In this document: in pieces, positions 22,003 through 32,504 of the stretch
Layout: every line of letters starts with the position of its first letter
Position numbering within the stretch: the stretch's first letter is position 1
Source of the DNA: Mycoemilia scoparia
Lineage: Eukaryota > Kickxellomycota > Kickxellomycetes > Kickxellales > Kickxellaceae
Direction of reading: 5' to 3'
DNA: 64,000 nucleotides
NCBI GenBank assembly: GCA_027575805.1
Contig: JANBPU010000043.1
Location: 1 to 64,000, forward strand
Program-made: the position numbers and the translations under genes
The notes under the pieces: model-generated
Databases searched by the model: none
Seen by the model: only the letters and a program-made list of their open reading frames with translations
What the model was told of the DNA's origin: nothing

Positions 22003-22236
22003 TCAAACTTCAAGTTCGGGATGGGGTTCGGGTTCAGGGTTAGGTTGGGGCTCAGGGTTAGGATGGGGTTCGGGTTCAATTTCTTGTCTCTTGGCGATCA
22101 TTATACCATTACTGTTACGCTTTGCGTGAGGAGAAGCAACACCGCTGCCACCTGTGGCAAGTTGAGCTGCATCGGCAACATGGCTAGAAGCAGCGACGGC
22201 CAAAAGAGCGACCAGAAATAGCTTGGAATAGTACAT
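22003..22236 (-). CDS. Small secreted precursor with dibasic (KR) sites and Pro/Glu repeat
   Basis: 77 residues. A clear signal peptide covers about residues 1-23 (hydrophobic KLFLVALLAVAAS core, likely cut after VADA). Two AKR dibasic sites follow, at about 38-40 and 48-50, the hallmark of Kex2-type processing. They would release a 10-residue NSNGIMIAKR segment and a 27-residue C-terminal peptide starting with Gln. That peptide is a tandem repeat of the unit PEPxPN, highly acidic and Pro-rich, with the DNA unit resembling GGGTTC/GGGTTAGG on +. A TATAAATA box on - lies near 22340. No family recognised. Candidate signalling or cell-surface peptide; function unknown. Confidence 0.6.
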   Translation of the reverse strand: MYYSKLFLVALLAVAASSHVADAAQLATGGSGVASPHAKRNSNGIMIAKRQEIEPEPHPNPEPQPNPEPEPHPELEV

Positions 22237-22332
22237 AGTTGCGACTGCTGTTGCTTAGAAATATTGAATTGGAAAAAGAACTGGAAAATGTTGGTGGGTG
22301 TTTTTACTGGAATATGGCAGATCTTTTACCGA

Positions 22333-22340
22333 TATTTATA
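22333..22340 (-). promoter_or_regulatory. Candidate TATA box for secreted precursor
   Basis: On the minus strand the sequence reads TATAAATA, about 100 bases upstream of the ATG at 22236. Confidence 0.4.
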
Positions 22341-23204
22341 CACACTTGGTGGGATGGTTGGTGGTAATGGCGATGGAGGTGAAGGAAGATTTCAAAAACA
22401 ACAGTTCCTGTGGCTTAGCAATATCACCAACACACACACACTCTTTTCATGGCTGTTACTTTCTTGTGCTTGCCAAGAATAATAAAATCCATAAATGTGA
22501 GGCTGAGCGTATGTGTGAATTATTAGGTTCTCGAATGGGTTATATATACGATTGTTTCTCAATGGTGGTGGTGATGATGTTGTGGTGAATTATGTGACTC
22601 TAACAAAAACAAAGTTAAATTAACACCACCGACTGATGTCATTAAAAAGCTGATGCTTGTGAGGCTTTGACTGTTTGCGATTTATGTTAACAATAATACT
22701 TTCATCTCCAAATTAATAGGGTTGAGGATTTTATACATACACATATTCAGTTCAGCAATCTCACTCACCCACATCGTGACAAGCAATTCAGTATTCATCA
22801 TGAATCTCTGTCCTTTTTTATCACTATGGAAAAGATTGACAGTATATTTGTTGCCGATGTATGACAGGATGGCTTATATGTGAAGTCACTTTTCTTTATC
22901 GCAAATAGCAAGAACAACTGAGATCAGGCTGCCATTAGCACACCTAATCCTCTCTTTTTTCAAGTGCTTTTGTATTAAATGTGGATATGTGATGAAGTAT
23001 GGATAGATTGAGAATGTATGAGAGATTCTCTTTTTCTTGGCAACAGGAATAAAAGTAATATAGCAAGCCACCATTTCTCACCACCAGCATGACCATGGGC
23101 ATTTTATATGATTTGGTATTGGCGATAATAAAGTAGTAGCCAATGAGGTGCAGTTGTGGAGGATTAATGCTTTTTGGCGTTGAATTTTCTATCCACTAGA
23201 TACA

Positions 23205-23236
23205 TACATACATACATACATACATACATACATACA
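23205..23236. repeat. CATA tetranucleotide microsatellite
   Basis: Eight uninterrupted units of ATAC/CATA, ending in CATGTA. Confidence 0.9.
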
Positions 23237-23433
23237 TGTATAATTTAATGCAGAGAGAGAGGAATCCGGTCATAAATCTGTGTCTTTGATTTAACATTGG
23301 CATTGTTATTTTGCCAAGCAAGCAGCAAAGTATACTTTTTATCCAATTTTTTAATGAAAAAAAAACAGATCAAAAGCATATCCATAACTTTTACAAAGCT
23401 AACAACCAAAAATAAGCACAGTCAATTCAAAGA

Positions 23434-24399
23434 TCATGCTGGAAGGGCATGAACACAATGTGAGAAAGTGAGAGAAAGAAAGAAAGATGGAGAATTGCCT
23501 CGCAAATGATAATATTTAGTTCCAAATCTGTTTAAATTTCCAACATAATAATTGTACAGTGCTGTATCCATCAACTGCTTACAACCCTCCACCTCACTGT
23601 TGCTGTTGCCACACCTCATAAACCTTTCCAAGACAACATCACAAATAGCAACAAAAGAAACCATGGCCAAAGTATTGGTCTGAATTGGAAACAAAAATTT
23701 CACAAAACTATGGTCACAATCAATATCGTCACCATTGGGGTTGGTTCCATTCTCAACAAATTTCCTTTCGATGAATTCGAAAACTTGCTGATTGTGCTGG
23801 ATGTATTTTTCCAATAAACTCTGAGGAGTGATGACATTTTCGGAGGAAGTGCTGGATCTCATGATTGCAGTATCAAACTGATTCCAATCCAACTCTCCAC
23901 CATCTCCTCCCATCCCCACCGCCGCAGATGTTGATGCTGTCACAGTTTTGTGGTTCCGGTAGTACTTTACCTGATATTTTCCAACTTTATGTGCAATCTT
24001 GGCTTAACAGACTGTGAGGTTGGACTGGACTCTAGAAAGCAAAAAAGTTTGGAATTCATTGAAACCGCCGCCACCATCGCCACTGACATTTTCTTCATTT
24101 TCATCAAAAATAATGCCAATAACTGCATCAAAAAGGTCTTTTGTGGTCGAGATTGTCGAGGGCATTCTGGCTTCTTTTAGAACTTTAGTAGCAAGCCCAG
24201 AGATCCCTTATATATCACCAGAGGATGTGGGAAGGGACAATGTGGTAGAGGGCATAGGAATGGGGATGAGGGTGTTGACTACGTTCATGGTTTCTGATAG
24301 AATCATGTCGACAGCTTGTTTGAGTGTTTCTTTGGAGGCTGGCTGTTGCAACATAGTGCCAAAGTTAACTGTGGTCTGCCGACAATGACTATCTATCAA
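23434..24399 (-). pseudogene. Gene-like frame interrupted by two TAA codons
   Basis: One reading frame on - stays protein-like from about 24399 to a TGA or TAA-type end at 23434-23436, but is broken by TAA at 24208-24210 and TAA at 24004-24006. The three pieces read as real protein: SKETLKQAVDMILSETMNVV, then TTKDLFDAVIGIIFDENEEN, then EKYIQHNQQVFEFIERKFVE. Removing both stops would need introns of 36-45 bases, well below the 71-200 seen elsewhere. Readings: a recent pseudogene; a gene with an intron layout I cannot resolve; or a shorter real protein starting at the ATG at 23913 (159 residues). No family recognised. The upstream start is also unclear, although TTGATAG at 24400 resembles an acceptor. 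Confidence 0.45.
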
Positions 24400-25281
24400 A
24401 AGAAGTAGGTCGATAAGGGGCAGGTGATTTGTGTTTCTTTTTTTGTTTGGAAAGAATAAAGCATTTAGTTGCCCAGTGCTTGTAAAGAGTCTAGGCAGTT
24501 TTATTTATATTTATTTATGGCTTTTCCTTTTAAACAGTTTATGTAAATGCAAGTATTTTTTTGGAGATTTGCATTGGTGTCTTATTAGCCATCAAAATTA
24601 AATGATGAGTGCTTGGTTTTTGTGCAAAATATTCAATCCCTTTTTGTCAAAATCTGTATACAGATTTTATACTTTTTCCAGGCAATACAGGAATGATGGT
24701 TCCAAAAAAGTCGAGATTGTACCATTGTCTATGTACCATGAGAATGCAAAAATACAGGTCCTTGGCACTATGAAAGTGACTAAGCCAAAAGAGCCATATT
24801 TGGTTTGATTGTGACTGTTGCTAATAGGCCCATTGCTTTGCAGGGGAACTGTTGTAGCCATATTTGGTGGGTTGTTAGGAAGCGACAAATTTAATTCAGT
24901 TTTTTTAGTTTGTGATTTTTACTGTAAATACTGTCTAAACATAGGATTCTTTTTACAGTATCACTTTCTTGATTTATTTAGTTTTTTACCAACTTGGTTC
25001 CACTACTGTTCAATAAGCCTCCTGCCTATATACTGAATATCCCACAAAATAATATTCTTGAGCCAAATATGTATGTATGTGAGCAAGCAATTATATAATT
25101 GGTAGTTGTTTTTTATAAATAAAATTTGTTGGTATTTTATTGATATTTTTATAAACAAACATACACACACACATGTATATATGTGTATATATTTAAAGAA
25201 TGTGTGTGTGTGTGTAGTTTCAATAAAAAATCTAATACTTAAATACTAAAAAATAAAAATAAAGGATGTGTAGAAATGTTA
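24400..25281. other. Intergenic, no supported gene
   Basis: AT-rich. A + frame at 24602-24808 (68 codons, basic) is possible as an exon but shows no family signature. Contains the CA/TG hairpin listed separately. Confidence 0.4.
25155..25219. repeat. Inverted CA/TG microsatellite able to form a hairpin
   Basis: A CACACACACAC run is followed 30-odd bases later by a TGTGTGTGTGTG run, with ATGTATATATGTGTATATAT between. The arms are complementary. Confidence 0.75.
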
Positions 25282-25992
25282 TTACCACAGACCACCATAG
25301 TCATCCCTGCCTCCAAGGTTGTCATCAGAGGATGGACGACCACCATAGTCTGGATGATCCTCATCACTGAATAATGATGACTGATCTTGTTGGCATGGGG
25401 ATGATGAGTAGTGATGGTAATAGCCACCATCATTACCAGCATTATCATCAACACTAACATTACTGGCTAGTTCAAATTTTAGAATATAGTGAACTGTGCT
25501 CTTTTTAAGGTCAAAAATTTGGAGAGTAAACTCCCCATTCTCAGCAGCATTGGAGAAAAGGTTTTTGGCCTCTTCAGAGTTGATACAAACTAGGTTGGCA
25601 TTAGGCCCTACAACTTGCATATAAAGATCTGGTGTTTCCTACAAGTTTTAGTAGTACAAGAAGATTGGAAAAATGTAAAGCATATGTGTTAGTATTTTTT
25701 TATACAGAGATTTTCAGGGGGCATGAATGTATTGAGGTGATTTGGAGATGGTTCAATACAAAAGGCTGTGGTTCAAACCAGCCCATTTGTTGCTCACCCA
25801 ATGAGTGTGGTTGTTATTTCAACTTACTTGTACCAAAGCCTCAGCATGTGTTTTGTAGGCTGCCTCCAAATCAGCCCTGCTGTATTGTTGCTTGGGAAAG
25901 AGGTCAACTCTTCCAATTCCTCCTTCCAAGGTTGTGACCACAAATCGTTGCTGAATGGTGGTGACTGATTCTTGGGAGTTGGATTCTGACAT
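25282..25992 (-). CDS. Small orphan protein with Asp/Gly/Tyr-rich tail
   Basis: Two exons on -: 25992-25828 and 25638-25282; 173 residues. The start at 25992 (MSESNSQES) and a clean GTAAGT donor after AEALVQ, followed by a TAG acceptor before ETPDLYMQVV, give an uninterrupted frame. Residues about 15-120 look like a compact mixed alpha/beta domain (QQRFVVTTLEGG, ENGEFTLQIFDLKKSTVHYI). The last 50 residues are low complexity, rich in Asp, Ser, Gly and Tyr. I do not recognise the family. The 189-base intron contains a B-box-like GTGGTTCAAACC without a cloverleaf. Confidence 0.65.
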
Positions 25993-26740
25993 GGTTAATT
26001 ATTTTTGGACTGTATGACAGTGTAAATGATTTTGTTGGTGATGGTGTAGTTTAAATTTTATATGCAATTTCTATTCCTTTTTATACCTTTTTTGGCTGTG
26101 TGGTTAGAAACAGCAATACTTGCAACTATATACATTGCCTAGACAGGGGCAGTCTTTGTTTAGGTGTTTCTGCTATCTGGTGTTGTCACTGACTACGTTT
26201 GCATGACTCGCAACTATCTTTTTGGTTATCAACAGCCAAAGTATTTGAAGCCAGAACTGATTAAATGATCATCTACATAAACTTGAATCCTAAATGCCAT
26301 AAAATGTATTAACCATATCCAAAGAAGGTTTTGAAGCACAAGATATCAAAATGTTCGCAAACAATATACGTTTTGAGTTCAGATTTCTAAGCAACTAATA
26401 TTATTTTCCCAACCTTGATAATGCAAATGGTTAATTGGAGATGTGTATGAACTGTAATATTCACAATAGTCGCAATTACATTCAAATCCCCCATGCCTGC
26501 AATAGCTTATGGACATTTATAATTCATGCCTAAAATCATTATTTTATAACATTTCCTAATTATGATATTAGAATTGATAATATGGATCATAGTTTTCGAA
26601 GGGTGACTTTTGGTGGCCAACAATTAAAGGGGGCAATCCCAGCCAAATGTGTGACTCTATAGCCCTTCAAAAATAACTACCCATTTGTAATATATAATTA
26701 CTCTGAAAGCATGTCATTGTCTATTTTAAATACAAAAAAT
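25993..26740. other. Intergenic with one element A copy
   Basis: AT-rich spacer between the orphan and TAD2. Only the element copy at 26580 stands out. Confidence 0.5.
26580..26686 (+). mobile_element. Element A, diverged copy
   Basis: Left end TATGGATCATAGTTTTCGAA and right end CCTTCAAAAATAACTACCCA. The middle GGTGGCCAACAATTAAAGGG and CAATCCCAGCCAAATG match the family. Like the 21.7 kb copy it lacks the ACTAGTAAAC block. Confidence 0.75.
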
Positions 26741-27791
<1,051 letters not shown>

Positions 27792-27971
27792 TGCTTTTAA
27801 TTTTAGGGTGCCTTTAAATTTTTCAAGTTGATGAATATATATTTGAATTTTTGCCATTAAACCTGGCGCAATCAAGATTTTATTCTTTGATCATCCCTAT
27901 AGTTATGGGCATAAACCTGGTTTGATTACTGGGTGACTCCTTGTCTTCACTTCCTAGCATTCTTGGGGCTA

Positions 27972-28321
27972 TGTTGCGATATTATATCCAGAGGCTTAGG
28001 ACGACATACCACATAGCGTATATTTATAATTGACTTAAGAAAGCCGGCCTCTGAAGCCTTTATTATAGACATTTTGGTGGACCCACGAGTATGATCTCAC
28101 ATGCAATAGACTAGGGATATCTCAGTAATGTCTGCCAGATGACAAACTATTTAATTATTGGGATCGTCTCTATAAGGAGAGAAAGGGGAACAAGGAAGTT
28201 AATCCTTAGTAGTCTTATTCTTATTTTTACATAAATTAACCTATGAAAGCTTTATTAACTACTTTATAAAACTTGTTTCTTCTACTCTCATATCCATAGA
28301 AGAGTTGCATTGTTTATAACA
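27972..28321 (+). mobile_element. Solo LTR-like repeat, copy 1
   Basis: 350 bases beginning TGTTGCGATATTATATC and ending TTGCATTGTTTATAACA, so TG...CA bounded. About 75-80 percent similar by eye to 58337-58675. It is flanked by GCTA on both sides, a possible 4-base target duplication. A TATA-like CTATAAGGAG near 28170 lies inside, as LTR promoters do. No internal retrotransposon coding region is next to it. Confidence 0.6.
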
Positions 28322-28419
28322 GCTAAAGAGCTACATATAAATTAGAAAAAAAAATGCCTTTAAAATACTGTAAAGCAAACAAGTACTTTTTAATATTGTT
28401 GCGGCTTTTCTTTACTATT

Positions 28420-28541
28420 CATATGGGCAATAATTTTTGAAGGGTGAATTTTGGGGACCAGTGATTATAGGGGAATCACAGCCAAATGGATGTCCAGTTT
28501 TACTAGTGAACTTTCACCCTTCAAAAATTATTACCCATATG
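28420..28541 (+). mobile_element. Element A, full-length reference copy
   Basis: The best-preserved copy. Perfect or near-perfect terminal inverted repeats: CATATGGGCAATAATTTTTG plus AAGGGTGAA on the left; TTTCACCCTTCAAAAATTAT plus TACCCATATG on the right. About 122 bases, no coding capacity. The ends place TA at both borders, as for Tc1/mariner-type elements. Confidence 0.9.
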
Positions 28542-28676
28542 GTGGAAATTCACTAGCGATCAGATGTGAAATAGGCAGAAATGGGTCCTCATAAGTTTTT
28601 GGCCCAGTCACCAGTCAATCCATACGCAATTCCTGGGGACCTATTTTGCTCAAGAACTTGTAAACTTTGACCATAT
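28537..28676 (+). mobile_element. Element B, full-length copy
   Basis: Starts ATATGGTGGAAATTCACTAG, has the core GAAATGGGTCCTCATAAG and GCAATTCCTGGGGACC, and ends AACTTTGACCATAT. Ends are imperfect inverted repeats (ATATGGTGGAAATTCAC against ATATGGTCAAAGTTTAC). It overlaps the last bases of element A. Confidence 0.75.
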
Positions 28677-29225
28677 AATCTAGCTTTCAAAGGGATTGAC
28701 ACATTCACGCTAATTTGTCAGTAACCCATTTTTTAAGGCACTGTATTCTCTAGAATAATGGAGTATCTGGAACATTTCTCAATGGAGGGGTTAATTCTTT
28801 AGAGATTCGTCAAAATGGAAACCAGAGACATCACTTGCATACTAGTAATTGTATATTAGAATTCTATTAGTAAGTACTTTAACTGTTATAAGGAAACTAT
28901 GCAAGTTCAGGATAAATTCTCAAACTTTTTGGTTGCTATACTATAGGTAATTTTAAAATAGTCAATTAGTAAGCTTTTTACGTGATCACATTATTGAGGA
29001 ATCAAGTGCTAAGGAACTATGCTGACAAAAATGTTTCCACGGTTATTTATTAGCGATTATTGCATAAGAGTAAAGCGAAATCACAACTTTATTGTTTTTT
29101 TGTAAATTAACCGAGAGAGAGAGAGCGAGAAAAATTCGACTTGCTTAGGAAAATTGGCCATGCTCTAAGATCTAATTTGTGAAGGCCAGAAATACAATGC
29201 TTGGGTATCAGGCACAAAGAGCTAC

Positions 29226-29288
29226 AATTATATCAATTATATCAATTATATCAACTATATCAATTATATCAACTATATCAATTATATC
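29226..29288. repeat. Nine-base tandem repeat
   Basis: Seven units of AATTATATC, two of them AACTATATC, uninterrupted. Confidence 0.9.
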
Positions 29289-29498
29289 CCGCTGAAATCA
29301 ACATGCAGATAAGCCAGTGTAAGCCACTCTTTCTGTAAGATTCAGCCACAAAGCCTGAATTCCTGGCTCCTACTACTATGATCGCAGAATCGTTCATATG
29401 TACTGAACCAAGAAAATAGTATTATCATGCGTACTCTTTCCCCTGAGTAGATATTTTTGTCATGGTTTTCAGTATACAACTCTAGAATCGAAAGTATC

Positions 29499-29506
29499 TA
29501 TAAAAA
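29499..29506 (+). promoter_or_regulatory. Candidate TATA box
   Basis: TATAAAAA about 260 bases upstream of the ATG at 29768, followed by a CT-rich leader typical of a fungal 5' untranslated region. Confidence 0.35.
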
Positions 29507-29767
29507 GATGTAAATTTCCCTGCTATTCTTGAACTTTATACCCATCCATTCCAAATCTGAATTCAAACAGCGGTTTCAACAACAACACCAGTAGTCTTTG
29601 TCTTTGGTTTTCCAACCATCAATAGTAGCGGTAACAGCTCTCTCACATTCTCCTCTTCCACCTCCTCTCTGCTTCTCGCTAGCTCCAAGTGTGAGTGTTT
29701 TTCACAAAGCACTCGATCTATTCATCTCTTGCTCATTGCTCGTGTCATTTTTCTGGACTTTCCAAGA

Positions 29768-30550
29768 ATGAACGATACCAATATCAACAACAGTCAAGAC
29801 AAGAGAGGTACCTTTGGCGATGTCATCCAGAATGATCTCCAGATAACTCAGAATGAGTTGGCTTTCAATGGCGCTGAAAATGCTGCAATTGGGCAAGCTA
29901 TATCTGGAGGTATTGTAAGACAAGTTTCTGCTGGAGACAAGACAAGCCTCTCTGCTTTTGGCCATGTCGACAACGGTGATGGCAATGTTGATGATAAAGA
30001 TGGAATTGGCGGTGAGGCAAAGGAAAAGGGAGAGGAAGATACAAAAGATGTCGAAGACAATAAAGGCAAGCCACCAATTGCTGTGACCAATTCTACGGTC
30101 GCGGCTGAGGTGGTGGAGGGTAGTAGTGACAGTTTAGTCAAACAAGCACAGAAAGGAATTTATCGAAGACAACAAGTTTTATTCAAAGTCCCTAACAAAG
30201 ATCGTGAGGATGCTGACAGTGATTTTACTTCGGCAGAGTTACTGGCCAGGTCAATTCCTTTGAATAATGAGTCTAGCAAAGATCATGCTTTGGCTAAGCT
30301 CTCTGGCTATATCCAAGCTACTGAAAATGTAGGACGAATGGATCCGGAGACTTTGGCTGAGTATAAAGCTAGCTTTGACAACCAGGATGCATTGAACATG
30401 ATCAGTCGATCTGGTCGGTACACTCGGTGGGACAGGAACAAGCACATATATCCAAAGTATTCCAAAAAATTTGGCGACAGCACTACCGGGTCTATTCAAA
30501 ACGATAATACAGACCCAGATGCATCTGGCTCTAACCAAGAAACCAACTAG
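29768..30550 (+). CDS. Low-complexity hydrophilic orphan protein
   Basis: 260 residues from the ATG at 29768; an alternative start in the same frame 13 codons upstream is a TTG and is not used. The first half is acidic and disordered (Asp, Gly, Asn, Lys-rich). The second half contains an Arg-rich segment, KGIYRRQQVLFKVPNK, a helical segment with SSKDHALAKLSGYIQATENV, and RSGRYTRWDRNKHIYPKYSK. No family recognised. No signal peptide or membrane segment. The single long frame and CT-rich leader support a real gene. Confidence 0.6.
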   Translation: MNDTNINNSQDKRGTFGDVIQNDLQITQNELAFNGAENAAIGQAISGGIVRQVSAGDKTSLSAFGHVDNGDGNVDDKDGIGGEAKEKGEEDTKDVEDNKGKPPIAVTNSTVAAEVVEGSSDSLVKQAQKGIYRRQQVLFKVPNKDREDADSDFTSAELLARSIPLNNESSKDHALAKLSGYIQATENVGRMDPETLAEYKASFDNQDALNMISRSGRYTRWDRNKHIYPKYSKKFGDSTTGSIQNDNTDPDASGSNQETN

Positions 30551-31128
30551 TTGGAATGACGTTAGGATCATCTTTTCCAAGTAACCACCGAACCTCTCTA
30601 TTTCCCAATGGACTTTCCATCTTGACTTCTTAATTTCTAATGTCTAATATTCTTTTACCCATTCTACTTTATTTAAATTCACGAGTACATAAGGTTGAAT
30701 CTTGCTGCAGCATCTACTGTACCCTAAGATTACAGTGTTGCATCTTGATTCAGCTCTTGCGCTTTTTACCATTTATTTAATGACTCTACCTCCTTTCTAT
30801 TCGCACTTTGCCTACTTAGGCCTAATGCTGAAGTGGAAGAAGGTAACGACTGAAGCTGGCTTCAATTAACCACCTTTTACCTTTTTATTTTTGGTTTTAT
30901 TTCTTTGTAAATATAATTGCGATGTGGCTATCAATTTGGTGCTTAAATGGTGATGTGTTGTGTAGTTTGGATATTTTACGTCGTTTGTTTTTACGATATC
31001 GTATGGTATATTTGCTTTATCATTTATTGGTAAAGATATGCAACAATTCAAAAATCTAGAAAAAATAAATAAATAAGTTGAATGGATAAAAGGCCTTTCC
31101 CTAATTCTATTTTTATAGCGTCAAAGCA
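30551..31128. other. Convergent intergenic spacer
   Basis: Between the orphan on + and PPCS on -. AT-rich 3' flanks. No gene or repeat recognised. Confidence 0.5.
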
Positions 31129-32504
31129 TTAGTTCTTGTTTATCCATTCCTTGTGCCTCTTGACCAATTCCTGAATAATTAGTAACTCAATATCAACACC
31201 GTTCGCAGCTTCTTTGGAATCGAGCTGGAGATGGTGCGATTCTTTTTTATCTTCGATGAGCCACACTTCGGTCTTTCTGGTATGAAGCATATTTGCTATA
31301 ACAATCTGATGGCCATAATTTGATAACGCATGTCTGGCCTTTGGCACAAGCAATTCTGGATCAGTCTCAAGCTACACATATTCACAAACATTGATTTAAC
31401 ATGTATTAGTATTTTGTGATATTAAAGACTGCGCTGTATGCATAAACATCAAATCATCGATTTCTACTTACCTTGAAAGAGACAATGTAACTATCGGGAG
31501 CCCAGTTCATAACCAGTGGCTTCAAGAATTTTGGAACCTGGTTCATTTCAAGTGTTAGATTACCCTCGCGTGACTGGATCTTGTGCTCTGACATGTTGTG
31601 TGATGGAATGAAGAAATCACTGACTGCAGCAGCCAAATAAAACATGGCATTCCTCTTCATAGCAGCCAATGTCAACGAGACCTCGCGCAATAGGAAAAGG
31701 TAGTCGGACAAAGTTACAAATGTAACCATCAGCAGTTGGTTGTTATTGATTGCCTAAATGTTTCCATAAGAAATATAAAAAATAAATGACTTGTAAATTT
31801 TTTTGGGCAATTGATAGGCTAAAATATATTTATGTGTCCATATAGAATATACCTTTGAATATTTTTCGAAATCAGTCTGAATTTTTTCTTTGTACTTGAG
31901 ATTGACTATTAAAAAGTTAGTATATATATATTGGCTTTTAATGACGTTCTTGGCAATAATTCAAACATGCAATTCTTATGCCTCTATACTTACTTTGTAC
32001 TTCCCCATTCTCGCCAGCAACAAAATAATCCAAGAATCGCTCAGCAGAGTGTGTATAATGGCGATTGTATGGCTGGAGACTATGTTCTCTGTGCATAAAT
32101 ATTACAGCGTAGCCTTCTTCCAACAACCGTTCAGTTGAAGCGGCACCTCTGTTGCCATTGCTGAAGTTATCTATAAACCGTACGGTGTTGTTTTCCAATG
32201 GCACAGTTGTACCTCCACTCTACATATCCATATATATATATACATGTACAGTTATAAGCTATATCAATAGTGCAAAGCTGTAACTTCATTTATTACTACT
32301 ATTATTGCTTACAGTGACTAATACAACGGGTCGATTTATTTTAGAGTTTTTCGACACAAACTCACTGACTAGTATTTTCGAGGCATTCAAATTTGAAGGC
32401 GGGACATGTGTACTAAAGTAAGTCGACGGATCAATGACCTTATCACCTTTTGAGGATAAGCTAGTAGTGCTGGGCTGTCGGTTTTGTTCAGATATGGGTG
32501 GCAT
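31129..32504 (-). CDS. CAB2: Phosphopantothenate-cysteine ligase (PPCS)
   Basis: Five exons on -: 32504-32313, 32219-31994, 31905-31853, 31753-31472, 31371-31129; 331 residues. The enzyme joins cysteine to 4'-phosphopantothenate using a nucleotide, the second step of CoA synthesis. Signatures: [20 protein letters not shown] with NRGAAS just after (nucleotide-binding start), [24 protein letters not shown] (the conserved AAVSDF), KIQSREG, and the closing [15 protein letters not shown] and ANMLHTR motifs. The eukaryotic stand-alone form is expected, and no PPCDC domain is fused. A second in-frame ATG eight codons upstream (32528) cannot be excluded. Exon 3 is only 53 bases. Confidence 0.93.

Larger units (their letters stand above)
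22237..23433. other. Intergenic, no supported gene
   Basis: 1.2 kb without a credible gene. It carries the presumed promoter of the secreted precursor and a CATA microsatellite near 23205-23236. Confidence 0.4.
27792..29767. other. Repeat-rich intergenic region
   Basis: Nearly 2 kb without a gene. In order it holds a solo LTR-like repeat, element A, element B, and a nine-base tandem repeat, then a CT-rich stretch leading to the gene at 29768. Confidence 0.5.

Noticed and set aside
24602..24808. 68-codon basic frame on +
   Set aside because: Looks weakly mitochondrial but lacks any family motif or promoter; left as unsupported.
25700..25810. B-box-like GTGGTTCAAACC inside an intron, possible SINE
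   Set aside because: No second copy in the window and no tRNA-like 5' part.
29226..29288. Nine-base tandem repeat considered as CRISPR-like array
   Set aside because: No spacers and a eukaryotic setting; it is a simple tandem repeat.
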